Source: Caulobacteraceae bacterium
Lineage (GTDB): Bacteria > Pseudomonadota > Alphaproteobacteria > Caulobacterales > Caulobacteraceae
Reading direction: 5' to 3'
DNA: 47,743 bases
Assembly (NCBI GenBank): GCA_947475465.1
Contig: CANJLK010000023.1
Coordinates: 1 to 47,743 of the forward strand
The notes under the pieces are model-generated. The model did no database searches, was not told the origin of the DNA, and saw only the letters and a list, made by a program, of their open reading frames with translations. Shown one piece after another: positions 24,732-33,359 of the stretch (within the stretch, counting starts at the first letter, position 1; every line of letters starts with the position of its first letter). The translations under genes and the position numbers were made by a program.

Positions 24732-25327
24732 AGGATCGCGGCCCTGAGCTTTTCGAAGGCCCGTGTCCGGTGGCTGAGCAAGTCCTTGGCGGCGGGGTCC
24801 ACCTCGCCGAAGGTCTGGTCGAACCCAACCGGCATGAAGATCGGGTCGTAGCCGAAGCCCCGGTCGCCCCGGGGAGGGAAGGTCAGGACGCCGTCGACCC
24901 GGCCCTCGACCACCACCGCGGGCCCGTCCGGCCAGGCCACGGCGAGCGCGCAGGTGAACCAGGCGGAGAAGTCCCGGGCCCCAGCGGCCGCCAGCCGTTC
25001 CTCCACCTTGCGCATGGCCAGCGCGAAGTCCTTGTCCGGCCCGGCCCAGCGGGCGGAGTAGATGCCCGGCGCGCCCTCCAGGGCCGCTACCGACAGGCCG
25101 GAATCGTCGGCCAGCGCGATCAGGCCGGACGCCTTGGCCGCGGCGCGGGCCTTCAGCAGCGCATTGCCCTCGAAGGTGGTCTCGGTTTCGTCCGGTTCGG
25201 CCAGGCCGAGCGCACCGGCGGTCACCAGCTCGAAACGGTTCTCGAGGATTTCGGCCAGCTCGCGCGCCTTGCCGGGATTGTGGGTCGCCACCACCAGGCG
25301 CGCTCCGGGATGTAAGGTCAGGGCCAT
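24728..25327 (-). CDS. rdgB: XTP/dITP diphosphatase (non-canonical purine NTPase, HAM1 family)
   Basis: Hydrolyses dITP and XTP to the monophosphates, keeping deaminated purines out of DNA and RNA. 199 residues. Family motifs: [18 protein letters not shown] (residues ~9-26), [39 protein letters not shown], and [15 protein letters not shown] followed by [12 protein letters not shown] 25327 is chosen because the conserved region starts within ten residues; the frame stays open to 25471 without family-like sequence. Coupled to hemW downstream and divergent from the DUF2975 gene. Confidence 0.94.
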   Translation of the reverse strand: MALTLHPGARLVVATHNPGKARELAEILENRFELVTAGALGLAEPDETETTFEGNALLKARAAAKASGLIALADDSGLSVAALEGAPGIYSARWAGPDKDFALAMRKVEERLAAAGARDFSAWFTCALAVAWPDGPAVVVEGRVDGVLTFPPRGDRGFGYDPIFMPVGFDQTFGEVDPAAKDLLSHRTRAFEKLRAAIL

Positions 25328-25403
25328 TCGCCGCCTTAACCCAGGAACCGGGCGAAGACTACGGCAGTGGCGCAAGCGACGCTGCGACATTAGGCTTGGC
25401 CGC

Positions 25404-25949
25404 ATGGCTTTGCAGGGCTTCTCCATGCGCGCGCTGGGACCGGGATCGGTCTCCAGCTTCCTGAAGATCATCCTCGATGTGGTCTACGCCGCCCTATGGA
25501 TCAGCCTGGGGGCCGTGGCGCTGGCCCTGCTGGCCGCGCTTCTCTTCATCTTCAACCCGGACCTGTTCCCCAAGGCGATGAACGCCGACGCGGCCACGGT
25601 GGCCAGCCGCGGGCCCCTGTTCGCCTCAATGCTGCTGGGGTTCGCGCTGTCCATCGCCGGCGTCCTGGTGATCGTCGATGCGCTACGGCGGATCTTCATG
25701 ACGCTGACCGCCGGCGACCCCTTCCATCCGGACAACGTCAAACGGTTGCGGCTGATCGGCCTGATGCTCGCGGCCCTGGAGCTTGGCCGCTACCTGATTT
25801 CCGCGGTCGCCCCGCTGCTGCCATGGGTGAAGAAGGTCGACGCCAACTTCAACCTCACGGCCTGGTTCTCGGTGCTGGTGGTCTTCGTCCTGGCCGAGGT
25901 GTTCCGCGAGGGCGCAAGGCTCCGGCGCGAAGCGGAGCTGACGATCTAA
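25404..25949 (+). CDS. DUF2975 family membrane protein
   Basis: A 181-residue protein with four hydrophobic helices: [20 protein letters not shown] (then LLAALLFIF), [40 protein letters not shown] and [17 protein letters not shown]. The family signature lies around [20 protein letters not shown] and the terminal [20 protein letters not shown]2975 proteins are regularly encoded beside a small XRE regulator, as here with one base between them. ATG 25404 is preferred; ATG 25425 is the alternative. The function of the pair is not known. Confidence 0.87.
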   Translation: MALQGFSMRALGPGSVSSFLKIILDVVYAALWISLGAVALALLAALLFIFNPDLFPKAMNADAATVASRGPLFASMLLGFALSIAGVLVIVDALRRIFMTLTAGDPFHPDNVKRLRLIGLMLAALELGRYLISAVAPLLPWVKKVDANFNLTAWFSVLVVFVLAEVFREGARLRREAELTI

Positions 25950-25950
25950 G

Positions 25951-26181
25951 ATGCCGATCCGGGTGCATCTGGACCGTGTGCTGGTGGAGCGGCGCATGTC
26001 GCTGTCGGAACTTGCCGACCGGGTGGGCGTGACGCCCGCCAACCTGTCGATCCTGAAGACCGGCCAGGCCCGCGCCATCCGCTTTACGACCCTGGCGGCC
26101 CTTTGCCGCGAGCTCGACTGCCAGCCCAGCGACCTGTTGTTCTACGAACCCGGGAGCCTGGACGACGAAACCGACGGGTAG
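25951..26181 (+). CDS. Small XRE-family regulator (YozG-like, partner of the DUF2975 gene)
   Basis: A 76-residue helix-turn-helix protein, almost all HTH: RVHLDRVLVERRMSLSELAD, RVGVTPANLSILKTGQARAI, LAALCRELDCQPSDLLFYEP. This is the YozG/HipB-like family that pairs with DUF2975 membrane proteins. It starts one base after the stop of that gene and probably regulates this small operon. Confidence 0.9.
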   Translation: MPIRVHLDRVLVERRMSLSELADRVGVTPANLSILKTGQARAIRFTTLAALCRELDCQPSDLLFYEPGSLDDETDG

Positions 26182-26202
26182 GGAGCCGTGGGTCGCCCGT
26201 CA

Positions 26203-26217
26203 TGCTGCGATGCAGCA
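26203..26217. promoter_or_regulatory. Palindrome of the CTGC-N3-GCAG type
   Basis: tgctgc-gat-gcagca, a perfect six-base inverted repeat. It contains CTGC-N3-GCAG, which I recall as the binding sequence of the polyhydroxyalkanoate regulator PhaR in Paracoccus. A second imperfect copy of this theme (tgcgat/atcgca) lies at 26278-26294. It stands 28 bp upstream of the -35 box of the small gene. Which protein binds here is inferred only. Confidence 0.4.
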
Positions 26218-26245
26218 ATTCGCCCAAGCACGGCCATGCAACGGC

Positions 26246-26274
26246 TTGAAACCTTAGGGATTGATTCTTATATG
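26246..26274 (+). promoter_or_regulatory. Near-consensus promoter of the 36-codon gene
   Basis: TTGAAA (26246-26251), 17-bp spacer, TATATG (26269-26274). The predicted start of transcription (~26281) falls within the tgcgat/atcgca inverted repeat, which could be an operator. It is the most consensus-like promoter I see in the window. Confidence 0.6.
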
Positions 26275-26310
26275 CAGTGCGATATTGCATCGCAGCAAAG
26301 GAGCTTTCCC

Positions 26311-26421
26311 ATGTTCGCCAAGCTTGAACGTTTCGTCGAGATCGTGTTCGGCCCGCTCGCCCGCGAGCTTGAACGCATGCCGCCCGCCGCCGTCCGCCGC
26401 CTGCTCTTCTCGCCCTTCTAA
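26311..26421 (+). CDS. Unrecognised 36-residue protein
   Basis: Reads [20 protein letters not shown] then [16 protein letters not shown]. It could form one amphipathic helix with basic and aromatic ends. No domain recognised. AAGGAG at 26298-26303, seven bases before ATG 26311, is an excellent ribosome-binding site, and a near-consensus promoter lies at 26246-26274. The combination makes it a likely real gene despite its size. Its stop overlaps the stop of the convergent rph gene. The upstream palindrome suggests regulation, perhaps by a PhaR-type repressor (inferred). Confidence 0.65.
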   Translation: MFAKLERFVEIVFGPLARELERMPPAAVRRLLFSPF

Positions 26422-27134
26422 GATTTCGTCGCGGCCCGCTGGGCGAGGATCAGCTCAGCGATCCCCTTGCGGGCCAGACCGAACAGCTCTTCGAACTCGC
26501 CCTGGCTGAAGCCGCGCTTCTCGCCCGTGGCCTGGATCTCCACGATATCGCCTTTGCCGGTCAGCACGAAGTTGGCGTCCGCCTCGGCGTTGGAGTCCTC
26601 CTCGTAGTCCAGGTCGAGCACCGGGGTTCCGTCGAACACCCCGCAGCTGATCGCCGCGACCTGGTCCAGGATCGGGTCGGCGGTGATCACCCCCTCGTCC
26701 AGCAGATATTTCGTCGCCAGCCGCAGCGCCACCCAGGCGCCGGTGATCGAGGCCGTGCGGGTCCCGCCGTCGGCCTGGATGACATCGCAGTCGATGCTGA
26801 TCTGGCGCTCGCCCAGGGCCTTGAGATCGACGATGGCGCGCATGGAGCGGCCGATCAGCCGCTGGATCTCCTGGGTGCGGCCGGACTGCTTGCCCTGCGC
26901 GGCCTCGCGGCGGCCGCGGGTGTGGGTGGCTCTCGGCAGCATGCCGTATTCCGCCGTGACCCAGCCCTGGCCCTTGCCGCGCAAAAAGCCCGGGACGCCC
27001 TCCTCCAGGCTGGCGGTCACCAGCACCTTGGTGTGGCCGAAGCCCACCAGGCACGATCCCTCGGCGTAGCGGTTGACGCCGGTTTCCAGGGTGACGGCGC
27101 GCAGCTGATCGACGAGGCGCTCTGAAGGACGCAT
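26418..27134 (-). CDS. rph: Ribonuclease PH
   Basis: Phosphorolytic 3'-5' exoribonuclease that trims the 3' ends of tRNA precursors. 238 residues, the family's normal length. Motifs in order: [100 protein letters not shown] and [20 protein letters not shown]. All conserved phosphate-binding and catalytic residues appear intact. ATG 27134, divergent from hrcA, as in other Caulobacterales. Confidence 0.95.
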   Translation of the reverse strand: MRPSERLVDQLRAVTLETGVNRYAEGSCLVGFGHTKVLVTASLEEGVPGFLRGKGQGWVTAEYGMLPRATHTRGRREAAQGKQSGRTQEIQRLIGRSMRAIVDLKALGERQISIDCDVIQADGGTRTASITGAWVALRLATKYLLDEGVITADPILDQVAAISCGVFDGTPVLDLDYEEDSNAEADANFVLTGKGDIVEIQATGEKRGFSQGEFEELFGLARKGIAELILAQRAATKS

Positions 27135-27155
27135 GGGGAACTCCGTGTGAGGTCC

Positions 27156-27183
27156 TTGCGCGGACCGAGGCGGCGCTTATCCT
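27156..27183 (+). promoter_or_regulatory. Weak candidate promoter of hrcA
   Basis: TTGCGC (27156-27161), 16-bp spacer, TATCCT (27178-27183). It lies in the 69-bp gap between rph and hrcA. I see no CIRCE element (TTAGCACTC-N9-GAGTGCTAA) here, so HrcA autoregulation through that site is not supported. Confidence 0.3.
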
Positions 27184-27203
27184 AGATCGTCACGGTCCCG
27201 TCC

Positions 27204-28307
27204 ATGGACGCACGTCAAGACGCATCGCCGCCAAAACCAGTGAACACCCCCCTCTTCGCCCGCGGACCTTCCCTGCCAGAGCTCGATGAGCGGGCGCGCG
27301 AGGTGTTCCGCCGGATCGTCGAAAGCTATCTGGACACCGGCGAGCCGGTCGGGTCGCGGACCCTGTCGAAGGGCGGCCTGCCGCTGTCGCCGGCCTCCAT
27401 CCGCAACACCATGCAGGATCTGACGCAGCTGGGCCTGCTGGGCGCCCCGCACGTCAGCGCCGGGCGGCTGCCCACCCACGCCGGGCTGCGCCTGTTCGTC
27501 GATGGCCTCCTCGAAGTTGGCGACGTAGGCGAAGACGAGCGGCGGACCATCGAGGCCCGCCTCCACGCCCATGGCCGCAACTATGAGGACGCGCTCAACG
27601 AGGCCAGCGTGATCCTGTCGGGCCTGGCCCGGGGCGCCGGCGTGGTGGTGACGCCGATCCGCGACGCAGGCGTCAAGCATGTGGAATTCGTGGCGCTCGG
27701 CGTCGAGCGGACCCTGGCGGTCATGGTCTTCGCCGACGGCACGGTGGAGAACCGGCTGATTCGCCTGCCCGCCGGGGTGACGCCCTCGGCGCTCACCGAG
27801 GCCTCCAATTTCCTGAACGCCCGCCTGCGCGGCCGCACCCTCAACGAAGCCAAGGCCGATCTTCGCGCCGACCTCGACCGCGCCCGCCAGGAGCTGGACG
27901 AGACCGCCGCGCGGCTGGTGGAGGGCGGGCTGGCGGCCTGGGGCGGGGGCGAGGCGGAGGACCGGGCTCTGATCGTGCGCGGCCGCGCCAACCTGCTGGA
28001 CGACGCCGGCCAGGTGGAAGACCTGGAGCGCGTGCGCTCGCTGTTCGAGGACCTGGAGCAGAAGGAACAGCTGATCGGGCTGCTGGACGGGGTCCGCGAC
28101 GGCCAGGGCGTACGCATCTTCATCGGGGCGGAAACGCGGCTCTTCTCGCTTTCGGGTTCCGCCGTGATCGCCGCACCCTATATGACGGGGCAACAGCGGG
28201 TGCTGGGCGCGATCGGCGTGATCGGGCCGGCCCGGCTGAACTATGCGCGGATCATACCGTTGGTGGACTATACCGCCCGGGTGCTCGGCCAGGTGATGAA
28301 CGCTTAA
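27204..28307 (+). CDS. hrcA: Heat-inducible transcription repressor HrcA
   Basis: Represses chaperone genes by binding CIRCE elements; activity depends on GroEL. 367 residues. The N-terminal winged helix (residues ~25-90) contains [60 protein letters not shown] and [20 protein letters not shown]. The large C-terminal GAF-like domain ends with [23 protein letters not shown] 27204 gives an Asp/Pro-rich N-terminal extension; GTG 27242 is an alternative start. grpE follows 11 bp after the stop. Confidence 0.95.
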   Translation: MDARQDASPPKPVNTPLFARGPSLPELDERAREVFRRIVESYLDTGEPVGSRTLSKGGLPLSPASIRNTMQDLTQLGLLGAPHVSAGRLPTHAGLRLFVDGLLEVGDVGEDERRTIEARLHAHGRNYEDALNEASVILSGLARGAGVVVTPIRDAGVKHVEFVALGVERTLAVMVFADGTVENRLIRLPAGVTPSALTEASNFLNARLRGRTLNEAKADLRADLDRARQELDETAARLVEGGLAAWGGGEAEDRALIVRGRANLLDDAGQVEDLERVRSLFEDLEQKEQLIGLLDGVRDGQGVRIFIGAETRLFSLSGSAVIAAPYMTGQQRVLGAIGVIGPARLNYARIIPLVDYTARVLGQVMNA

Positions 28308-28318
28308 AGAAGAGACCA

Positions 28319-28960
28319 ATGTCCGAAGACCAAACGCCCCCCCGCGACCTCGACAGCGAGGCCGACGCCATCCTGGCCGACTCCGAGGCCGATCAGGTCA
28401 CCGCCCTGAAGGTCGAAGTGGCCGCGCTCAAGGAACAGGTCCTGCGCTACGCCGCGGAGGCCGACAACACCAAGCGCCGGGCCGAGCGCGAGGCCAACGA
28501 CGCGCGCGCCTATGCCATCCAGAAGTTCGCTCGCGACCTCCTGGGCGTGGCCGACATCCTCGACCGGGCCATGGCCGCCGCGCCGTCGGAAAGCGCCGAC
28601 CCGGCGATGAAGAACTTCGTCATCGGCATCGAGATGACCGGCAAGGAACTGCTGGGCGCCTTCGAGCGCAACGGCCTCAAGCGCATCGCCCCGGCCCGGG
28701 GCGAGAAGTTCGACCCGCACAAGCACCAGGCGATGATGGAGCAGCCCGGGACCGACGTCGCGGCCGGCGGCGTCATCGACGTGATGCAGCCGGGCTATGA
28801 GCTGCTGGGCCGGCTGGTCCGCCCGGCCATGGTGTCCGTCGCCGCCAAGGGTGGTGCGCAGGCCGAGCCCGCCGGCGAAGCCAAGCCCAACGGCGCCGGC
28901 CACAACCCCTATGAGCACGGCGAAGACGGCGCCGGCGGAACGGTCGACACCAGCGCCTAG
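28319..28960 (+). CDS. grpE: Nucleotide exchange factor GrpE
   Basis: Cochaperone that releases ADP from DnaK. 213 residues. The N-terminal coiled coil (~25-85) contains DQVTALKVEVAALKEQVLRY, AAEADNTKRRAEREANDARA. The conserved middle has FARDLLGVADILDRAMAAAP and FVIGIEMTGKELLGAFERNG. The beta-wing end is HKHQAMMEQPGTDVAAGGVI and GYELLGRLVRPAMVSVA. A ~30-residue flexible tail follows. It forms an operon with hrcA; dnaK is not in the window. Confidence 0.95.
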   Translation: MSEDQTPPRDLDSEADAILADSEADQVTALKVEVAALKEQVLRYAAEADNTKRRAEREANDARAYAIQKFARDLLGVADILDRAMAAAPSESADPAMKNFVIGIEMTGKELLGAFERNGLKRIAPARGEKFDPHKHQAMMEQPGTDVAAGGVIDVMQPGYELLGRLVRPAMVSVAAKGGAQAEPAGEAKPNGAGHNPYEHGEDGAGGTVDTSA

Positions 28961-29002
28961 GTCACCGATCCGAGGAGGCGGTTCGCGTCTTCAGCCCGCG
29001 AC

Positions 29003-29860
29003 CTACGGATAGACCGTCGGGAAGTGCGGGTGGTCGAAGAGTTGGTTCGGCTTCAGGCCGAACCCGTCGGTGTTGAAGTTCTGCTGGCCCGTGTAGCGGC
29101 AGTTGGCCGACATCCGGTAGCTGGCCATGGCCCAGCGGATCCGGTTGGTGTGGTTGAGGCCGGACGAATGCCAGGTCAGGGCGTGGTGGAACACCGCTTC
29201 CCCCTGGCCCACCGGTTCCAGCGGGGTCACCTCGTAGCGCTCGAACAGTTCGGGATAAAGGGTCTCGGCGTCCTCGTCGTAGCCATTGATCATGCCGCCA
29301 GGCTCGGAATGGTGCGAGCCCTTCAGGTGAACCATCGGGCCCATGTCGACGGTGACCGGCACCAGGGCCAGCCAGAACTGCACGGCCTGGGCGCGGTCTA
29401 TGGGCAGCCAGGGGAAGTCCTGGTGCCATTGGGCGGGGCGGCTGTGGCCGCTGGCGACCGGGTGCTTGGCGTACAGCGACTCTGAGAGGATTTTCACCGC
29501 CGGCGCCTTCAGCAGCCGCGAGGCGGCCTCGCCGAACTTGCGCTGGGCCACATAGTTGAACATCCACGGATCGTCCTGCCGCGCGGCGAAGTGGTGCTTG
29601 TCGCGCCCGTTGGCGGTTTCGACCGCCGCCACGAAGGCCGCCTGCTCGACCGGGTCAGAGGGCCATTCCCGCCACTTCAGGCCGCTCCAGTCCATGAAGT
29701 GCTCGATGACCCGCTCGCAGAGCTCGGGCTTCACGAAGCCGGGCACGTGGACGACCCCGTCACGCTGGAAGGTCTCGATGTGGTCGGGGGTAATCTCCCC
29801 GATGTAGGGCGATAGGTCCTCATAGGCCTCGTTGAGGGTGCGTACGGCGGTTTCGCTCAT
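29003..29860 (-). CDS. Phytanoyl-CoA dioxygenase (PhyH) family protein
   Basis: A 285-residue Fe(II)/2-oxoglutarate-dependent oxygenase. The iron ligands fit the H-x-D...H pattern: WHQDFPW at about residue 160 and the distal His in ALTWHSSGLNHTNRIRWAMA. DGVVHVPGFVKPELCERVIE at the N-terminus and GSHHSEPGGMINGYDED are typical of the family. Substrate is unknown; relatives hydroxylate acyl-CoAs, ectoine and small secondary metabolites. ATG 29860 is preceded by GGAGG. The frame extends upstream to 30184 but those residues are not family-like. Divergent from dnaN across ~230 bp. Confidence 0.87.
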   Translation of the reverse strand: MSETAVRTLNEAYEDLSPYIGEITPDHIETFQRDGVVHVPGFVKPELCERVIEHFMDWSGLKWREWPSDPVEQAAFVAAVETANGRDKHHFAARQDDPWMFNYVAQRKFGEAASRLLKAPAVKILSESLYAKHPVASGHSRPAQWHQDFPWLPIDRAQAVQFWLALVPVTVDMGPMVHLKGSHHSEPGGMINGYDEDAETLYPELFERYEVTPLEPVGQGEAVFHHALTWHSSGLNHTNRIRWAMASYRMSANCRYTGQQNFNTDGFGLKPNQLFDHPHFPTVYP

Positions 29861-30090
29861 GGTTTCCTCCAAGCCGAGGGAAAGTACTGCATCGCCGCGC
29901 AAATCAAAGCCCCCGGGTCCCGCGCGTGCAGGCCCGGCAGCCTCCTCGCCACGGGTTTTGAATTTCCGGCCCGCAACCCGGTCCGCGCCCCTTCCAAGCC
30001 CTTCGATTTTCGATAATGTCGCAGGTCCCTTCCACTTGGGGGCGCGGGTGAGCGAATCGCCCCCGCGTAGGTAGCGGGTCGGACAAGAAC
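29861..30090. promoter_or_regulatory. Intergenic control region between phyH-like gene and dnaN
   Basis: About 230 bp without a gene. GATAAT at 30012-30017 (plus) is a candidate -10 element for dnaN, with a weak CCAAGCC-type -35. The AT content is higher around 29950-30020. No DnaA box, LexA box or long palindrome is visible. Confidence 0.3.
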
Positions 30091-31209
30091 ATGAAGCTGA
30101 CGATCGAGCGGGCGGCTCTGCTGAAAGCCCTCGGCCACGTGCAGAGCGCCGTGGAGCGCCGCAACACCATCCCGATCCTGTCAAACGTGCTGCTCTCGGC
30201 CGAACGCGAGCGGCTGACCTTCTCGGCCACCGACCTGGACATGGAGATCATCGACGAGGCCCGCGCCCAGGTCGACCAGCCCGGCCAGATCACCGCGCCC
30301 GCCCACACCCTCTATGAGATCGTCCGCAAGCTGCCCGAGGGCGCTGACGTTGTCCTGAGCTTCACCGGCGAGGATCCGCGCCTTACCGTCTCGGCCGGGC
30401 GCAGCCGATTCAACCTGCCGGTCCTGCCGGCCGGCGACTTCCCGGTGATGAGCGCCGATGGCCTCTCGGGCCGCATGGCGGTGGACGTCTCCGACCTGAT
30501 CCGGCTGATCGACAAGACCCGCTTCGCCATCTCGGCGGAGGAGACCCGCTACTATCTGAACGGCCTCTACCTCCACACGGTGGTCGAGGACGGCGTCACC
30601 AAGCTGCGCGCCGTGGCCACCGACGGCTCGCGCCTGGCGCTGGCCGAGATGCCCGCCCCGGAAGGCGCAGCCGGCGCGCCGGGCGTCATTGTCCCGCGCA
30701 AGACCATCGCCGAGGCCAGGCGCCTGCTGGAGGACGCCGGCGAGAGCGTCGAGATGCAGATAAGCCCCCAGAAGGTCCGCCTGGACTTCGGCGGCGCGGC
30801 GCTGACCTCCAAGGTCATCGACGGCAACTTCCCCGACTACAGCCGCGTGATCCCCAAGGACAACCAGCGCATCGTCATGGTCGACGCCAAGCTGTTCGCC
30901 CAGGCGGTCGACCGGGTGGCCACCATCTCCGCGGAGAAGTCCCGCTCGGTGCGCATGGCCATCGAGAGCGGCAAGGTCGTCCTGACCGTCCGCAACATGG
31001 AAGCCGGCCAGGCCGTGGAAGAGCTGGAAATCGATTACGACGGCGAGCCCTTCGAACTGTCGTTCAACGCCCGCTACCTGCTGGACATCACCGACCAGAT
31101 CTCCGGCGAAAGCATGGAGCTACGCTTCGGCGGCCCCAACGATCCGGCCCTGGTCCTAGACCCCGCCGACGTGGACGTCCGCTACATCCTGATGCCGCTG
31201 AGGGTGTAG
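30091..31209 (+). CDS. dnaN: DNA polymerase III beta subunit (sliding clamp)
   Basis: Ring-shaped processivity clamp of the replisome. 372 residues in three clamp domains: MKLTIERAALLKALGHVQSA and NTIPILSNVLLSAERERLTF (domain 1), ISAEETRYYLNGLYLHTVVE with ATDGSRLALAEMP (domain 2), and GNFPDYSRVIPKDNQRIVMV through to the C-terminal VDVRYILMPLRV (domain 3, hydrophobic partner-binding pocket). The gene stands alone here, apart from dnaA and recF, as is known in Caulobacter. The stop is followed by a palindromic repeat pair. Confidence 0.96.
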   Translation: MKLTIERAALLKALGHVQSAVERRNTIPILSNVLLSAERERLTFSATDLDMEIIDEARAQVDQPGQITAPAHTLYEIVRKLPEGADVVLSFTGEDPRLTVSAGRSRFNLPVLPAGDFPVMSADGLSGRMAVDVSDLIRLIDKTRFAISAEETRYYLNGLYLHTVVEDGVTKLRAVATDGSRLALAEMPAPEGAAGAPGVIVPRKTIAEARRLLEDAGESVEMQISPQKVRLDFGGAALTSKVIDGNFPDYSRVIPKDNQRIVMVDAKLFAQAVDRVATISAEKSRSVRMAIESGKVVLTVRNMEAGQAVEELEIDYDGEPFELSFNARYLLDITDQISGESMELRFGGPNDPALVLDPADVDVRYILMPLRV

Positions 31210-31210
31210 G

Positions 31211-31380
31211 CCCCTCTTCTCCCCGACGCGAAGCGCGGGGGAGAGGGCAGGGTGAGGGCCGGCTGGGACTTGTCAGTCTTTCCCGCTGTCCGCCCAAGGA
31301 TCCTCGACTTGTCATCGGCGGATCGCGCTCTCACGAGCCGGCCCTCACCCTGCCCTCTCCCGCAAGGCGGGAGAGGAGAC
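31211..31380. repeat. Pair of inverted GC-rich palindromic repeats after dnaN
   Basis: Two copies of a repeat unit face each other. A perfect 26-bp inverted repeat joins 31239-31264 and 31336-31361 (arms beginning gggagagggcagggtgaggg). Each copy carries its own hairpin: the left in 31218-31245, the right at 31355-31375 (ctctcccgc/gcgggagag). Units of this type (a hairpin followed by gagggcagggtgaggg) are scattered through many proteobacterial intergenic regions; the function is unknown, and it may stabilise the 3' end of dnaN mRNA. Nothing else is seen in this stretch. Confidence 0.8.
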
Positions 31381-31383
31381 CGA

Positions 31384-31698
31384 TCAGTGCCCGTGCGAGC
31401 CTTCGTAGACGCCGGGCGCCAGAAGCTCGCTCTCCGGCCCCTCGCTGCCCGTGGCCAGCACGAACCTGCGGTCGCAGTAGGGGCATTCGACGAAGGCGGC
31501 CTCGCCCATCTCCAGAAAGACGCGCGGATGACCCAGGGCGCCGCCGACGCCGTCGCAGGCGATGCGGCCGGAGCGGACCACCACAACCTCAGGCGCGGGC
31601 AGGTCGGCGGCCAGGAAACCCGGCGCCGGCATGGGCTCGACCTTGGTTTTCGCCGTCGTCTTGGCCTTGGAGGCCATGGTCGGAGCTTTGCGCGCCAT
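31384..31698 (-). CDS. Zinc-finger CHCC domain protein (NDUFS6-like)
   Basis: A 104-residue small protein. After a basic Ala/Lys/Thr-rich N-terminus comes the zf-CHCC domain: VVVVRSGRIACDGVGGALGH, PRVFLEMGEAAFVECPYCDR, RFVLA. One Cys (IACDG), one His (LGHPRVFL) and the CPYC pair are the expected zinc ligands. In alphaproteobacteria and mitochondria this fold is found in a complex I accessory subunit. ATG 31698 is the natural start; the frame extends upstream to 31782 with no domain. Confidence 0.85.
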   Translation of the reverse strand: MARKAPTMASKAKTTAKTKVEPMPAPGFLAADLPAPEVVVVRSGRIACDGVGGALGHPRVFLEMGEAAFVECPYCDRRFVLATGSEGPESELLAPGVYEGSHGH

Positions 31699-31780
31699 TT
31701 CTGCGAACCCTTGCTTGGCGCTGAAGCGCCGCACGCCTAGGTATGCGAGGCGGCGACACGCCGTCAACGACTGGACCGCC

Positions 31781-32728
31781 ATGGACCTTCCTGACTACGC
31801 GATCGAGGCCAAGGCCCTGGTCAAGACCTATCCCGCATCCAAGACCATGCCCGAAATGCGGGCGCTGAAGGGCATCGACCTGGCGATCCCGCGCGGCTCG
31901 ATCTTCGGCCTCCTGGGCCCGAACGGGGCGGGCAAATCGACGTTCATCAACATCCTGGCGGGCGTCTGCACCAAGACCTCGGGCACGGTGAAGATCTGGG
32001 GCCGGGATATCGACGAGCGGCCCCGGGACGCGCGCGCCGCCATCGGCGTGGTGCCCCAGGAGATCGCCGCCGACCCGTTCTTCACGCCGCGCGAGAGCCT
32101 GGAGGTGGCGGCGGGCATGTACGCCGTGCCCAAGTCCGAGCGGCGGACCATGGAGCTGCTCAATGCGCTCGGCCTTGGCGACAAGGCCGGGGCCTATGTC
32201 CGCCAGCTCTCCGGCGGCATGAAGCGGCGGCTGATGGTGGCCAAGGCCATGGTCCACAACCCGCCGGTCCTGATCCTCGACGAGCCCACCGCCGGTGTCG
32301 ACGTCGAGCTGCGCCGCCAGCTTTGGGCCTATGTCCTGGAGCTGAACCGCAAGGGGGTGACCATTGTGCTCACCACCCACTACCTGGAGGAGGCCCAGGA
32401 GCTCTGCGACCAGATCGCCATCGTCAACCGCGGCGAGGTGGTGGCCTGCGAGCCGACCGAGACCCTGCTGCGCCGGATGGATGTCCGCAAGGTGCTGGTC
32501 ACCCCGGAAGAGCCGGTGACCGAGGCCCCGATCCTGCCGGGCTTCGAGACCGCGCTCCTGAAGACCGGCGGCTTTTCGGTGAGCTACCGCACCGGCCAGT
32601 CCAGCGTCGAACAGGTGCTGGCCGCGATCCGCGCCGCCGGGCTGCACATCAAGGACATCTCCACCGAGGACCCGGACCTGGAGGACGTCTTCGTGTCCCT
32701 CACCTACGCCGCGCCGGCGGTGGCGTAA
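31781..32728 (+). CDS. ABC-2 type transporter ATP-binding protein
   Basis: A 315-residue nucleotide-binding subunit. Walker A is LLGPNGAGKSTFINIL (~50), signature RQLSGGMKRRLMVAKAM, Walker B PVLILDEPTAGVDVELR, and the H-loop VLTTHYLEEAQEL. The C-terminal region (VLVTPEEPVTEAPILPGFET onward) matches the DUF4162-like tail of YadG-type drug exporters. No permease gene is adjacent: the next gene is a GNAT acetyltransferase on the other strand. The partner must be encoded elsewhere. Divergent from the zf-CHCC gene. Confidence 0.88.
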   Translation: MDLPDYAIEAKALVKTYPASKTMPEMRALKGIDLAIPRGSIFGLLGPNGAGKSTFINILAGVCTKTSGTVKIWGRDIDERPRDARAAIGVVPQEIAADPFFTPRESLEVAAGMYAVPKSERRTMELLNALGLGDKAGAYVRQLSGGMKRRLMVAKAMVHNPPVLILDEPTAGVDVELRRQLWAYVLELNRKGVTIVLTTHYLEEAQELCDQIAIVNRGEVVACEPTETLLRRMDVRKVLVTPEEPVTEAPILPGFETALLKTGGFSVSYRTGQSSVEQVLAAIRAAGLHIKDISTEDPDLEDVFVSLTYAAPAVA

Positions 32729-32731
32729 TTT

Positions 32732-32751
32732 CCCTCCCCATCAGGGGAGGG
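32732..32751. terminator. Small GC stem-loop between convergent genes
   Basis: ccctcccc (32732-32739), loop atca, ggggaggg (32744-32751). It lies just after the ABC gene stop, and the loop includes the GNAT gene's stop codon. It may end transcription from both sides, though no T-run follows on either strand. Confidence 0.45.
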
Positions 32752-33280
32752 TAAGCGTCCCGATATCCGCCCACCGGTACACCACCTCGTAGAGCAGCGC
32801 CCCGCCCGGGCCGCGCTCCTGGCGCGCGGGCTCGGCGACGCCGCCCAGGTGTTCGTAGAACTCCCGGGCCCGGATGTTGTCGCGCAGGACCGAGATCGTC
32901 AGGGTTTTCGCGCCACCCGCCTTCATCGCCCTGGCCGTATCGCGCAGCAACCGCGCGCCAAGCCCTTGGCCCTGGGCGTGGCGCAGCAGGTAGAGGGTGG
33001 CGATCTCCGCTTCGCCCACCGCCCGGCTGCGTGACGGTCCGCCCATCGCGTAGCCGACAAGGCCCGCGCGGTCGGCGGCGGCCAGGATCACCTCGTCAGG
33101 GCCGGGCCTTAGCAGGGCGTGGCCGAAGCGCCGCGCGTGTACGGCCTCGCTCATCCGCGCCAGGTAGGCGTCCGGCAGCAGGCCCCGGTAGGTTTCGCGC
33201 CAGGCGGCCACGTGGACGCGGGCCAGGGCCTCGGCGTCGGCCGGCCCCGCGGGAAACACCAGGAAGCTGGAAATCGGCAT
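32741..33280 (-). CDS. GNAT family N-acetyltransferase
   Basis: A 179-residue acetyl-CoA-dependent transferase: RVHVAAWRETYRGLLPDAYL near the N-terminus, EAEIATLYLLRHAQGQGLGA (the acetyl-CoA pyrophosphate loop with Q-G-x-G-x-A) and SVLRDNIRAREFYEHLGGVA. The substrate is unknown; the AWRETYRGLLPD type is common in RimI-like and small-molecule acetylases. ATG 33280 is chosen because the domain begins a few residues later; the frame stays open to 33436. Divergent from mutS. Confidence 0.87.
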   Translation of the reverse strand: MPISSFLVFPAGPADAEALARVHVAAWRETYRGLLPDAYLARMSEAVHARRFGHALLRPGPDEVILAAADRAGLVGYAMGGPSRSRAVGEAEIATLYLLRHAQGQGLGARLLRDTARAMKAGGAKTLTISVLRDNIRAREFYEHLGGVAEPARQERGPGGALLYEVVYRWADIGTLTLP

Positions 33281-33359
33281 CCATCCACAGCTTGGGCTTG
33301 GGCGGGGCCGGTTCAAGAGGGTGCGGGACTCAATGTCATGGGATAGCGTCGCTGGGCCC

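Noticed and set aside
27135..27203. CIRCE element before hrcA
   Set aside because: No TTAGCACTC-like inverted repeat is present; only a short ggtcc/ggacc repeat.
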